From positions 1-64,000 of the forward strand of contig CAKSHJ010000004.1 in assembly GCA_934457095.1 (NCBI GenBank): DNA of 64,000 nt, given 5' to 3'. This DNA is from an uncultured Eubacteriales bacterium. GTDB taxonomy: Bacteria; Bacillota; Clostridia; Oscillospirales; Acutalibacteraceae. Shown here piece after piece: positions 42,524 through 52,186 of this stretch (the first letter of the stretch is position 1; each line of letters starts with the position of its first letter). The notes under the pieces were generated by a model. It did no database searches and was not told the DNA's origin. It saw only the letters and a list, made by a program, of their open reading frames with translations. Both the position numbers and the translations under genes were made by a program.

Positions 42524-43912
42524 ATGGCCGAGGATTTTCCGTTGAACTCCGGTATGCAGGGGTATTCGGGCGCGCTGCCTTTTAGCCCGGAGGCCGAGCA
42601 GTCTGTTTTGGGCGCGATTTTGCTGGATTCGAGTTGTTTGGACCGTGTGGCCGAACTCCTGCCCAGACCCGATTATTTTCATCAGGTCAATAATAGCTTG
42701 ATTTACGGTGCGATGCTGGAGATGTTTACGCTGGGGCAGCCGGTCGATTTTGTTACTGTTTTGGAAAAACTCAAGGAAGTTAAGTCGTTTGATGAGGCTA
42801 GCGGGAAGGCGTATTTGGTGCAGTTGGCGCAATTGGTGCCGTCGATTTCGAATGTGGAGACGTATGCTAAAATTGTGCGGGATAAGTATGATGTGCGCTG
42901 CTTGATTTTGACCGCAAGGGAAATTTTGGAGGACGCTGCCGATGGTTCCGCGGACGCTTCGCAGCTGCTGGACGCTGCCGAACAGCGTATTTTTGATATT
43001 CGGCGCGGCAAAAATATGCAGGGGTTGCAGCGCGTGAATGAGCTGGTGATACAGACTTTTGACCGCTTGGATTTGCTTAATTCTCCTGAAAGCGATTTGT
43101 ATAAGGGCGTGCCTACCGGTATTAAAAATTTGGACGATACGATTACCGGTTTGAACCGTTCTGATTTGATTTTGCTGGCCGCAAGGCCCGGTATGGGTAA
43201 AACCAGTTTTGCCCTGAATATTATGCGGCATGCCGCGGTGGTGGCGAAAAAACGCGTGGCTTTTTTTTCGCTGGAGATGTCTAAGGAGCAGTTGGCTTCG
43301 CGGTTGCTTTCTACCGAGAGTCGGGTGAGCGGGATGAAGTTGCGTACCGGGAATTTGGATGAGGGGGAATGGATGCGCTTGATTGAAGGCGGCGATATTC
43401 TCTCGAAAACCCAGATGTATTTTGATGATAGCTCGCAGATTACCGTGCCGGAAATGAAGGCCAAATTGCGGCGCCTGAAAGACGTTGATTTGGTTATTAT
43501 TGACTATTTACAGTTGATGTCCGGCAGCAGGAGGATTGATAACCGGGTGCAGGAGATTTCTGAGATTACCAGAAATTTGAAAATTATGGCCAAGGAGCTG
43601 ATGGTGCCTGTGTTGACGCTTTCGCAGCTTTCGCGCGATAGCGAAAAACGTACGACCAATGCTCACCGTCCCGTGCTCTCTGATTTGCGGGATTCGGGCT
43701 CTATTGAGCAGGACGCCGATATTGTATTGTTTTTGTATCGCGATGATTATTACAGCGACGGACAAGCCCCTTCCGAGCAGGCGGACAGAAATCACGGCGA
43801 GTGTATTATTGCCAAGAATCGTCACGGTGAAACTAAGACGGTCGATTTGCATTGGCAGGGCGAATTTATGCGATTTACCTCGCAGGAGGTTGTGCACCGT
43901 GAGCCATTTTGA
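42524..43912 (+). CDS. dnaB: Replicative DNA helicase DnaB
   Basis: 462-aa hexameric fork helicase (called DnaC in B. subtilis). N-terminal PFSPEAEQSVLGAILLD, Walker A RPGMGKTSFALN near residue 224, Walker B LVIIDYLQLM near 324, and the C-terminal DLRDSGSIEQDADIV motif. ATG 42524 is best spaced from AGGAGG (42511-42516); an in-frame GTG at 42518 is too close. Confidence 0.96.
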   Translation: MAEDFPLNSGMQGYSGALPFSPEAEQSVLGAILLDSSCLDRVAELLPRPDYFHQVNNSLIYGAMLEMFTLGQPVDFVTVLEKLKEVKSFDEASGKAYLVQLAQLVPSISNVETYAKIVRDKYDVRCLILTAREILEDAADGSADASQLLDAAEQRIFDIRRGKNMQGLQRVNELVIQTFDRLDLLNSPESDLYKGVPTGIKNLDDTITGLNRSDLILLAARPGMGKTSFALNIMRHAAVVAKKRVAFFSLEMSKEQLASRLLSTESRVSGMKLRTGNLDEGEWMRLIEGGDILSKTQMYFDDSSQITVPEMKAKLRRLKDVDLVIIDYLQLMSGSRRIDNRVQEISEITRNLKIMAKELMVPVLTLSQLSRDSEKRTTNAHRPVLSDLRDSGSIEQDADIVLFLYRDDYYSDGQAPSEQADRNHGECIIAKNRHGETKTVDLHWQGEFMRFTSQEVVHREPF

Positions 43913-45272
43913 CCCCATTGCGCAAATTGTTTGCAAGGTGCGCCGGTCGATGCACCGATTTCATATGCTTCCCGACGGTGGCAGGATTGTGGTGGGGTTT
44001 TCCGGCGGGGCGGATTCTATGATGCTGCTGCATTTGCTGCATCAAATGAAGATTCCGCTTTTGGCGGCGCATATTCACCACGGTTTGCGCGGGGCTGAGG
44101 CCGACCGCGATGAACAGGTTGTGCGGCGGTTTTGCGAAAAATTTGCAATTGAATTGCGAACCCTGCATACCGATGTGCAAAAACGGGCAAACCAGTTAGG
44201 GATTGGCGTTGAGGAATGCGGCAGACGCGTGCGCTATGATTTTTTTGCTCAATTGGCGGAAAATGGCGACAGAATTGCTACGGCGCATACGCTTTCGGAT
44301 GTTTGTGAGACGGTGCTGTTTCACCTTGCGCGCGGAACGGGGCTGAAAGGGCTGTGCGGGATTCCGCCGGTGCGGGGGGCTGTGATACGACCGCTGATTG
44401 CGGTTACGCGCGGGGAGGTGCTGGATTACTGCGCTCGTTATGAGTTGCCTTATGTGACCGACAGTACCAATTTGTTACCGGAATATACCAGAAACCGTTT
44501 GCGGTTGCGGGCTGTGCCTGTTTTGAAGGAGGTCAACCCCGCTTTTGAACAGGCCGTTTTGCGGCTTACCGACCAGTGTCGGGAGGACGAGGCGTATTTG
44601 CAGGAGCTGGCACAGCAGGCGCTTTTGCTTGCGAAAATACAGGGCGGGTATCGTACGCAGGCGTTTTTGCAGATGCCGCTGCCGGTGCGGTCTCGGGCGA
44701 TTTTGCTGGCGATTAGGCAGGTGAAAAATGTGACTCCGGCCTATGCGCAAATGGAGCAGGTGCAAAAGGCGCTTGCGGCTAAAAAGGGTAATGTGACGAT
44801 CACCGGTAATATTTTCTTTTGCGTGGAGGGCGATTCGGTTTTTATACGCACTGAAAAATTCAATAAAACAGAGTGGAGTTTTTCGGCAAAATTGCCAAAA
44901 ATCCAGCTTCCTGATGGCCGGAATTTGCGTTTGTGTCAAGAATTTGTAAACAATTGTGAAAATCATATGAAATTTCATAAAAATTTGTTTTCTATTTGCG
45001 TGGATTATGGTACAATAACTGAAAATGCTGTTTTTCGGAATCGCAGAGCCGGAGACGCTTTTCGGCCTGCGGGCAGAGGGGTGACTAAATCGCTGAAAAA
45101 GCTGTTTAATGAGGCGAAAATTCCGCTTTGTGTGCGTGACCGAATCGTTATTTTGGCCGACGGCGACCGCATTTTGTGGGTGGAGGGCTTTGGGCCCTCG
45201 GAATTTGCACAGGTGACGGAAAAAACGCGTGTGCGGCTTTTGATATTGCTGCACCCTATTGACCCTGCGTGA
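43899..45272 (+). CDS. tilS: tRNA(Ile)-lysidine synthase
   Basis: 457-aa enzyme that changes C34 of the CAU-anticodon isoleucine tRNA to lysidine. The PP-loop FSGGADSMMLLHLLH is near residue 34, AHIHHGLRG near 58 and the DSTNLLPEYTRNRLR segment near 188 are diagnostic; a C-terminal TilS domain ends with WVEGFGPSE. GTG 43899 overlaps the end of dnaB by 14 bases and follows AGGAGG inside it. An hpt gene usually separates tilS and ftsH in Bacillus; here it is missing. Confidence 0.94.
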   Translation: MSHFDPIAQIVCKVRRSMHRFHMLPDGGRIVVGFSGGADSMMLLHLLHQMKIPLLAAHIHHGLRGAEADRDEQVVRRFCEKFAIELRTLHTDVQKRANQLGIGVEECGRRVRYDFFAQLAENGDRIATAHTLSDVCETVLFHLARGTGLKGLCGIPPVRGAVIRPLIAVTRGEVLDYCARYELPYVTDSTNLLPEYTRNRLRLRAVPVLKEVNPAFEQAVLRLTDQCREDEAYLQELAQQALLLAKIQGGYRTQAFLQMPLPVRSRAILLAIRQVKNVTPAYAQMEQVQKALAAKKGNVTITGNIFFCVEGDSVFIRTEKFNKTEWSFSAKLPKIQLPDGRNLRLCQEFVNNCENHMKFHKNLFSICVDYGTITENAVFRNRRAGDAFRPAGRGVTKSLKKLFNEAKIPLCVRDRIVILADGDRILWVEGFGPSEFAQVTEKTRVRLLILLHPIDPA

Positions 45273-45311
45273 ACATAGTGCAAACTGCAATTTTTAAGGA
45301 GTGAACTGTTT

Positions 45312-47192
45312 TTGGATAATAAAAAGACCTTGCGCAATCTTGCTATCTATTTGGGGATTCCGATTATCATTATTATTGTGGTGGCCTCCGTGTATGGCGG
45401 GCGTTCGCGCTCGACCGAGACTTATTCTCAGGTGCTTTCTTATTTTCAGGAGGGTAATGTTAAGAAATATACCATGGACTTGGGTACCGGTGAGATGGAG
45501 ATTACCCTGCGCGATGATACGACGAAAACGTATACTGCGCCGAGCGTGAGTTGGCTGTATGAGGATGTTAAGCCCTATGTGGACGCTTATAATGCTAAAA
45601 ACCCCGATGACCAGATTGAATTTGATTTGAAACGCCCGGCCGAGACCTCTTGGATTATGAACTTTTTGCCCACTATTTTGCTGTTTGTGGGTATGATTGT
45701 GTTCTGGTGGTTCATTATGAAAAAGATGGGCGGCGGCATGGGCGGCGGCCAGATGAACTTTGGTAAGGCGAAAATTAAAAATTTGAACGATGAAAAGCGT
45801 AAGACGACCTTTGCAGATGTGGCCGGTGCGGACGAGGAAAAGGCTGAGCTTGAGGAAATTGTGCTGTTTTTGAAGGACCCGAAGCGTTACAATGAATTGG
45901 GTGCGCGGATTCCTAAGGGCGTGCTGTTGGTGGGGCCTCCGGGTACGGGTAAAACTTTGCTGGCAAGAGCCGTTGCCGGCGAGGCCGGTGTGCCGTTTTT
46001 TTCCATGTCCGGTTCGGATTTTGTGGAAATGTTTGTGGGCGTGGGCGCTTCTCGTGTGCGAGACTTGTTTGACCAGGCTAAAAAGAACAGTCCGTGTATT
46101 TTGTTCATTGATGAAATTGACGCGGTGGGACGGCAGCGCGGCGCCGGACTTGGCGGCGGTCATGACGAACGTGAACAAACCCTTAACCAATTGTTGGTGG
46201 AAATGGACGGCTTTGGCGCGAATGAGGGCATTATTATTATAGCCGCTACCAACCGCCCTGATATTTTAGACCCCGCTTTGATGCGGCCCGGTCGTTTTGA
46301 CCGTCAGGTTACGGTGGGTTACCCCGATGTGAAGGGCAGAGAGGCGATTTTGAAGGTGCACGCAAGAGGTAAGCCGCTTGCTCCTGATGTGAATTTGGCG
46401 ACGATTGCCAAGACAACCGCCGGTTTTACCGGCGCTGACCTTGAAAATCTGCTGAATGAGGCGGCGTTGCTCGCTGCAAGAAAACAACTCAAAGCCATTA
46501 CCATGGAGGAAATTGAAGAGGCCACCATTAAGGTGGTTGTGGGCACCGAGAAAAAGAGCCATGTGATGACTGAGCGCGAGAAAACGCTGACGGCTTATCA
46601 CGAGGCCGGGCATGCGATTGCGGCGTATAGCTGCAAAACACAGGACCCGGTGCACCAGATTTCCATTATACCGAGGGGGATGGCCGGCGGCTATACCATG
46701 CAGCTGCCCAGCGAGGACCGGGCTTATAAATCCCGCTCTGAGATGCTGGAGAGTTTGGTGGTGCTTTTGGGCGGTCGTGTGGCGGAGGCTTTGGTGTTGG
46801 GCGATATTTCTACCGGTGCTTCCAATGATATTGAACGCGCGACCAAAACCGTGCGCGCGATGATTACCAAATACGGTATGAGCCAGGAGTTGGGGCCGAT
46901 CACTTACGGCACCGACAACAGCGAGCCGTTCCTTGGAAGAGATATGGGGCATGTGCGCGATTATTCTGAGGAGACTGCTTCGGAAATTGATACGGTGCTG
47001 AAAAAGATGATTGCCAATGCGTACCACGAAACCGAACGTGTGTTGAAAGAGCATATGGCAAAGCTGCATGAGGTTGCCAAGCAATTATTTGAGAATGAGA
47101 AAATGAGCGGGGAGGAATTCTACGCCATTATGGACGGCCCTTCTGCCGCGGCTGCGCAGGTGCAAGGTGCAGAGGAACCGTTTGGAGAATAA
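45312..47192 (+). CDS. ftsH: ATP-dependent zinc metalloprotease FtsH
   Basis: 626-aa membrane-bound AAA protease. Membrane helices near residues 10-28 and 112-135; Walker A GPPGTGKTLLARAVAGEA near 207; Walker B ILFIDEIDAVG near 266; second region of homology ATNRPDILDPALMRPGRFD; zinc site HEAGH near 430. TTG 45312 follows AAGGAG. It follows tilS by 39 bases. Confidence 0.96.
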   Translation: MDNKKTLRNLAIYLGIPIIIIIVVASVYGGRSRSTETYSQVLSYFQEGNVKKYTMDLGTGEMEITLRDDTTKTYTAPSVSWLYEDVKPYVDAYNAKNPDDQIEFDLKRPAETSWIMNFLPTILLFVGMIVFWWFIMKKMGGGMGGGQMNFGKAKIKNLNDEKRKTTFADVAGADEEKAELEEIVLFLKDPKRYNELGARIPKGVLLVGPPGTGKTLLARAVAGEAGVPFFSMSGSDFVEMFVGVGASRVRDLFDQAKKNSPCILFIDEIDAVGRQRGAGLGGGHDEREQTLNQLLVEMDGFGANEGIIIIAATNRPDILDPALMRPGRFDRQVTVGYPDVKGREAILKVHARGKPLAPDVNLATIAKTTAGFTGADLENLLNEAALLAARKQLKAITMEEIEEATIKVVVGTEKKSHVMTEREKTLTAYHEAGHAIAAYSCKTQDPVHQISIIPRGMAGGYTMQLPSEDRAYKSRSEMLESLVVLLGGRVAEALVLGDISTGASNDIERATKTVRAMITKYGMSQELGPITYGTDNSEPFLGRDMGHVRDYSEETASEIDTVLKKMIANAYHETERVLKEHMAKLHEVAKQLFENEKMSGEEFYAIMDGPSAAAAQVQGAEEPFGE

Positions 47193-47197
47193 TTCCA

Positions 47198-47229
47198 GAG
47201 GAGGGGTGGCTGTGCCACTCTCTTTTTTT
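47198..47229 (+). terminator. Terminator after ftsH
   Basis: Stem formed by agaggaggggtggc (47197-47210) and gccactctct (47213-47222) with a short TGT-type loop, running into T7. Confidence 0.8.
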
Positions 47230-47352
47230 GTATTTTTTAAAATTATGTTTGCGCTTGGCTATGTTTTGTGGTATTCTAAATACAATTGACAATATGTGGT
47301 ACGGCCTTTACCGCCTCAAATCGCAACAATGATGCAAGGAGACTGAGTTCTG

Positions 47353-49332
47353 ATGAAAAAACAAGCAGCATATGGAAACGAAAGTATATCGTCTTTAAAG
47401 GGCGCCGACCGTGTTCGTAAGCGTCCTGCGGTTATTTTCGGCTCGGACGGCATTGAGGGCTGTCAGCACTCTATTTTTGAGATTCTATCAAACTCTATAG
47501 ACGAGGCCAGAGAGGGTTATGGTAATCGTATTATTGTTACCCGCTATGAGGACCGTTCGGTGGAGGTAGAGGATTTTGGCCGCGGGATACCGGTGGATTA
47601 TAATGCCAAGGAGCAGCGTTTTAACTGGGAGCTGTTGTTTTGCGAGTTGTATGCCGGCGGAAAATACAACAACGACGCGGACGAAAGTTATGAGTATTCT
47701 TTGGGGCTGAACGGCTTGGGACTTTGCTCTACGCAGTATGCCTCGGAGTATATGGATGTGGACATACGGCGGGACGGCGTGCAGTATCGGCTGCATTTTG
47801 AAAACGGCGAAAATGTGGGCGGCCTGACCAAGCAGGATTACCCCAAAAAGGATACCGGGACCCGGATTCGCTGGAAGCCGGATTTGCAGGTGTTTACCGA
47901 TATTGATGTGCCGGTGGAGTATTTTATTGACATGATCAAGCGGCAGGCCATTGTTAATGACGGCGTGACTTTTTTGTTTCGCAATCAGGTGGGGGAGAAT
48001 TTTGAAACCGCCGAATTTTGCTATAAAAACGGGATTGAGGACCATGTTAGGGAAATTGCGGGAGAGGACGCTTTGACTACGGTGCAGTTTTGGCGTACCG
48101 AGCGCAAGGTGCGCGACCGGGCAGACAAGGATGAATACCGAACCAAAATTAATGTGGCGTGTGCGTTTTCTAATAAGACCAAGGCCATTGAGTATTACCA
48201 CAATTCCAGTTGGCTGGAATATGGCGGCGCGCCGGACAAGGCCGTGCGCAATGCGTTTGTATATCAGATTGACGCTTATTTGAAGCAGACCTCCAAGTAC
48301 AACAAAAATGAGAGCAGGATTACGTTTGCCGATGTGGAGGATTGCCTGATTTTGGTAATTTCGTCGTTTTCCAATCGTACCAGCTATGAAAACCAAACGA
48401 AAAAAGCCATTACCAATAAGGGGATTCAGGAGGCTATGACCGAAATGCTCCGGCATAATCTGGAGATTTATTTTTTGGAGAACCCGCTGGAGGCCGATAA
48501 GATTGCAGGACAGGTGCTGATTAACAAACGCAGCCGTGAGGACGCGGAAAAAACCCGTCTGAATATGAAAAAAAAGCTGACCGGCAATTTGGATATTACC
48601 AACCGTGTGGCAAAATTTGTGGATTGCCGCAGTAAGGATATTGCCGAGCGTGAAATTTTTATTGTGGAGGGAGATTCGGCATTGGGCGCCTGTAAACAGG
48701 CAAGAAATCCGGATTTTCAGGCTATTATGCCGATTCGGGGCAAGATTCTTAATTGTTTGAAGGCTGATTATGATAAAATTTTTAAAAGCGATATTATTAC
48801 CGATTTGATGAAGGTGTTGGGTTGCGGAGTAGAAGTTAAGAGTAAGGCCAATAAGAACCTTTCTACCTTTGACCTTGCCGCGCTGCGTTGGAATAAGGTG
48901 ATTTTATGTACCGACGCTGATGTGGACGGTTTTCAGATTCGCACGCTGCTGCTGACGATGCTGTACCGCCTGACCCCCACGCTGATTGAGCAGGGCAAGG
49001 TGTTTATTGCGGAATCTCCGCTGTTTGAGATTACGACCAAGGAGCAAACCTATTTTGCTTATACCGAGGCCGAAAAAGAGGCCTTTTTAAAGCAAATCGG
49101 AAATCAAAAATGTACCATACAGCGCTCGAAGGGGTTGGGTGAAAATGAGCCGGATATGATGAGTTTTACCACTATGAACCCCGAAACACGCAGGTTGATT
49201 CAGGTGATGCCTGAGGATGCTGCCAAAACCTCGGAAATGTTTGACTTGTTGCTGGGCGATAATTTGACCGGGCGTAAAACCTATATTGCTGAAAACGGCT
49301 ATCTGTATATGGATTCGGCCGATGTAAGCTGA
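47353..49332 (+). CDS. Type IIA topoisomerase B subunit, atypical (GyrB/ParE-like)
   Basis: 659-aa ATPase subunit. GHKL motifs: FEILSNSIDEAREG near residue 40, VEDFGRGIPVDY near 68 and GLNGLGLCSTQYAS near 118. TOPRIM: IVEGDSALGACKQ near 439 and CTDADVDGFQIRT near 520. It differs from standard GyrB in several places (for example SNSIDEAREG for DNSVDEA and the GLNGLGLCSTQY lid), and is slightly longer than ParE. It is paired with an A subunit 20 bases downstream. Probably a third topoisomerase or a ParE variant found in Clostridia; which activity it has is not decidable here. Confidence 0.85.
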   Translation: MKKQAAYGNESISSLKGADRVRKRPAVIFGSDGIEGCQHSIFEILSNSIDEAREGYGNRIIVTRYEDRSVEVEDFGRGIPVDYNAKEQRFNWELLFCELYAGGKYNNDADESYEYSLGLNGLGLCSTQYASEYMDVDIRRDGVQYRLHFENGENVGGLTKQDYPKKDTGTRIRWKPDLQVFTDIDVPVEYFIDMIKRQAIVNDGVTFLFRNQVGENFETAEFCYKNGIEDHVREIAGEDALTTVQFWRTERKVRDRADKDEYRTKINVACAFSNKTKAIEYYHNSSWLEYGGAPDKAVRNAFVYQIDAYLKQTSKYNKNESRITFADVEDCLILVISSFSNRTSYENQTKKAITNKGIQEAMTEMLRHNLEIYFLENPLEADKIAGQVLINKRSREDAEKTRLNMKKKLTGNLDITNRVAKFVDCRSKDIAEREIFIVEGDSALGACKQARNPDFQAIMPIRGKILNCLKADYDKIFKSDIITDLMKVLGCGVEVKSKANKNLSTFDLAALRWNKVILCTDADVDGFQIRTLLLTMLYRLTPTLIEQGKVFIAESPLFEITTKEQTYFAYTEAEKEAFLKQIGNQKCTIQRSKGLGENEPDMMSFTTMNPETRRLIQVMPEDAAKTSEMFDLLLGDNLTGRKTYIAENGYLYMDSADVS

Positions 49333-49352
49333 TTAGAATTGGAGTGAAAAAT

Positions 49353-51593
49353 ATGCCGCCGAAAAAGAGAAATGAATCGGCAAAACAGAAAATTCCAAGT
49401 GTAAAAGGGGTCATAGAGGGCGCCGGAGAGGTTGTGGCGCAGCCGATTACCGATACGCTGGAAAAAAATTATATGCCTTACGCCATGAGCGTGATTATGT
49501 CGCGTGCGATTCCGGAAATTGACGGCTTTAAGCCCTCGCACCGTAAGTTACTTTTTACCATGTATAAAATGGGGCTTTTGGGTAGCGCGAGAACGAAATC
49601 GGCCAATATCGTCGGTCAGACCATGAAGCTCAACCCGCATGGCGACTCGGCCATTTACGACACTATGGTGCGTTTGAGCCGCGGGTATGAGGCGCTTTTG
49701 CATCCGTATATTGATTCCAAGGGCAACTTCGGGAAGTATTATTCCAGAGATATGGCGTGGGCGGCTTCCCGTTATACGGAGGCTCGTTTGGACGACATTT
49801 GTAAGGAGTTGTTCCGCGATATTGACAAGGATACCGTGGATTTTGCCGATAACTATGATAATACCATGAAGGAGCCGACGTTGCTGCCTGCAAGTTATCC
49901 TTCGGTGTTGGTCAATGCCAATACGGGGATTGCGGTGGGGATGGCAAGCTCTATTTGCCCGTTCAATTTGGAGGAGGTTTGCCAGACCACCATTGCGTTT
50001 ATGCGGGACCAAAATCACGAGATTGCTTCTACTTTATTGGCACCGGATTTCCCCGGCGGTGGGCAGATTGTATATGATAAACAGGCCATAGACGCTATTT
50101 ACCAAACGGGCAGGGGCGGTATTCGTGTACGCTCGCGCTATACCTATGACAAAAGCGCCAATTGTATTGATATTACGCAAATTCCGCCTACCACTACCAT
50201 TGAAGTCATTGTAGAGAAAATTGTGGATTTGGTGAAGCAGGGGAAGGTTAAGGAGATTTCTGATATTCGCGATGAAACGGGCTTGGAGGGCCTGAAAATT
50301 ACCGTGGATTTGAAGCGTGGCGTTGACCCGGACAAACTGATGCAGCGGCTGTTTAAACTAACTACTCTGGAGGATACTTTTTCTTGCAATTTTAATGTGC
50401 TGGTGGCCGGTATGCCAAGGGTTATGGGCGTTAGAGAGCTGCTGGAGGAATGGATTGCGTTCCGCGTGGAGTGTGTGCGGCGCAGAACGCATTTTGACCT
50501 GAAGAAAAAGCAGGATAAACTGCATTTGCTTAAGGGTTTGCAGGCTATTTTGCTGGACATTGACAAGGCGGTTGCCATTGTGCGCGAAACCGCAGAAGAG
50601 GCGCAGGTTGTGCCGAATCTTATGGTTGGGTTTGGTATTGACGAAATTCAGGCGGAATATGTAGCGGAAATTAAGCTGCGCCATTTGAACCGGGAATATA
50701 TTTTAAACCGTACGCAGGAAATTGCGCAGTTGGAAAAGGACATTGCCCAGTTGCAGGGGATTTTGGCAAGCCAGGCAAAAATTAAGCAGATTATGATAGA
50801 TGAGCTTTCTGAAATTGCCAAAAAATATGCCCAGCCACGCCGCAGCATGTTGCTGTATGCCGATGAAATCGAGGAGTCTTCGGAGCAGGAGGAAACGCCT
50901 GATTATCCGGTGCATTTGTTCTTTACCAAAGAGGGTTATTTCAAAAAAATTACGCCGCAGTCTTTGCGCATGAGCGGTGAGCAGAAGCTTAAGGAGGGCG
51001 ATGAAATTACCCAGCAGGCCGAGGAAACCAATCATACTGATTTGTTGTTTTTTACGAATCAATGCACGGTATATAAGTCTAAGGTTAGTGAATTTGCTGA
51101 TACCAAGGCCAGCGTATTGGGCGATTATGTTGCGGCTAAGCTGAGTATGGAGGACGGAGAAGCCGCTGTTTATATGGCTGCTACCCAAAAATATGAGGGT
51201 TTTATGCTGTTTTTGTTTGAAAACGGTAAAATTGCCAAGGTTGAAATGAGCGCCTATCAAACCAAGACCAACCGCAAAAAGCTCATCGGGGCATACAGCG
51301 ATAAATCTCCTTTATTTGCGGCGTTTTATTGCAGGCAGGAGTGTAATTTGCTGCTGACCACCACAGAGGGCAGAATGTTGCTGGTGGATACCGCGGCGCT
51401 TCAGGCAAAGACGACCCGCGCTACACAAGGCGTTGCGTGTATTACCTTAAAACGGGGAAAAAACCTTGCAAATGCTGTGGTTTATCAGGACGGGATGCTG
51501 CAAAATCCGGCTCGCTACCGTAAAAATCTTCCGTCTATCGGGGCGATGCCCGGTGAGCAGGAGGAGATGGCGAAACAATTGACTTTGCTATAA
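49353..51593 (+). CDS. Type IIA topoisomerase A subunit, atypical (GyrA/ParC-like)
   Basis: 746-aa DNA-cleaving subunit. Catalytic Tyr lies in AASRYTEARL near residue 136; the QRP..GP-type segment reads MKLNPHGDSAIYDTMVRLS. NANTGIAVGMAS near 188 is typical of ParC/GyrA. The C-terminal region shows only degenerate beta-propeller repeats and lacks an obvious GyrA-box (QRRGGKG), which argues against gyrase. ATG 49353 is 8 bases after GGAG (49341-49344). It forms an operon with the B subunit. Confidence 0.85.
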   Translation: MPPKKRNESAKQKIPSVKGVIEGAGEVVAQPITDTLEKNYMPYAMSVIMSRAIPEIDGFKPSHRKLLFTMYKMGLLGSARTKSANIVGQTMKLNPHGDSAIYDTMVRLSRGYEALLHPYIDSKGNFGKYYSRDMAWAASRYTEARLDDICKELFRDIDKDTVDFADNYDNTMKEPTLLPASYPSVLVNANTGIAVGMASSICPFNLEEVCQTTIAFMRDQNHEIASTLLAPDFPGGGQIVYDKQAIDAIYQTGRGGIRVRSRYTYDKSANCIDITQIPPTTTIEVIVEKIVDLVKQGKVKEISDIRDETGLEGLKITVDLKRGVDPDKLMQRLFKLTTLEDTFSCNFNVLVAGMPRVMGVRELLEEWIAFRVECVRRRTHFDLKKKQDKLHLLKGLQAILLDIDKAVAIVRETAEEAQVVPNLMVGFGIDEIQAEYVAEIKLRHLNREYILNRTQEIAQLEKDIAQLQGILASQAKIKQIMIDELSEIAKKYAQPRRSMLLYADEIEESSEQEETPDYPVHLFFTKEGYFKKITPQSLRMSGEQKLKEGDEITQQAEETNHTDLLFFTNQCTVYKSKVSEFADTKASVLGDYVAAKLSMEDGEAAVYMAATQKYEGFMLFLFENGKIAKVEMSAYQTKTNRKKLIGAYSDKSPLFAAFYCRQECNLLLTTTEGRMLLVDTAALQAKTTRATQGVACITLKRGKNLANAVVYQDGMLQNPARYRKNLPSIGAMPGEQEEMAKQLTLL

Positions 51594-51598
51594 AAAAA

Positions 51599-51680
51599 CC
51601 GTTTTTGCAAGGCCAATAGCAAAGCAAAAACGGCAGGCTAAAAACGGCAAACGCAACGCTTCGTTTTTATGCCTGCGTGT
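51599..51680 (+). terminator. Tandem hairpins after the topoisomerase genes
   Basis: First hairpin: ccgtttttgc (51599-51608) pairs perfectly with gcaaaaacgg (51624-51633). Second: gcaggc-taaaaacg (about 51633-51646) pairs with cgtttttatgcctgc (about 51664-51678) with one bulge. The repeated AAAAACGG/CGTTTTT arms can pair in several ways. The T runs lie inside the stems, so these may be a terminator, a bidirectional element or a repeat. Confidence 0.45.
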
Positions 51681-51740
51681 AGTGTTTGCGAATTTTTAGA
51701 GAATTATGCAAAAAATATGGAAAATATCTAAAAAGTATAC

Positions 51741-51772
51741 TTGAAAAAAAAGTGAAGTTATGCTATTATAAT
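51741..51772 (+). promoter_or_regulatory. Promoter of secG-rnr
   Basis: TTGAAA (51741-51746) with TATTAT (51764-51769) at 17 bases; the overlapping TATAAT (51767-51772) is stronger by sequence but 20 bases away. Confidence 0.6.
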
Positions 51773-51811
51773 TAAAGTTGTTTTATTGAACTGTTTACTC
51801 GGAGGTACAAA

Positions 51812-52081
51812 ATGGGCGCATTAGAATTAGGCTTTGGAATCGTTTTGTTGGTATTTGCCGTTGGTATTATTGCCTTGGTGCTTTTGCAGGAGGGTCAGCA
51901 GCAAAACGAAAACCGCGTGGGAGGAGATTCCTCTTCCGATACGTTTTTGTCAAAAAACAGAGGCCGCACCATAGACGCGTTTTTGTCCAGGTGGACGACT
52001 GTGATTGCACTTGGCTTTTTTGCATTTGTCATTGTGATTAATGCAATCGTTTTCTTTACCGCGGGAAGCGCAGGCCAATAA
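51812..52081 (+). CDS. secG: Preprotein translocase subunit SecG
   Basis: 89-aa membrane subunit of the Sec translocon with two helices (residues about 8-27 and 63-85) around a polar loop containing NRVGGDSSSDTFLSKNRGRT, the SecG pattern. It precedes rnr, the usual Firmicutes order (secG-rnr). GGAGG stands before ATG 51812. Confidence 0.92.
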   Translation: MGALELGFGIVLLVFAVGIIALVLLQEGQQQNENRVGGDSSSDTFLSKNRGRTIDAFLSRWTTVIALGFFAFVIVINAIVFFTAGSAGQ

Positions 52082-52186
52082 TTTTTTTCTGAAAAAATCC
52101 TCGTTTGGCAGCGTGCTGAGCGGGTTTTTTTATGTTACGCTGCACCGAAAAACCGCGGTACTTAAACAAAAAAGGCAGGTACAAGT

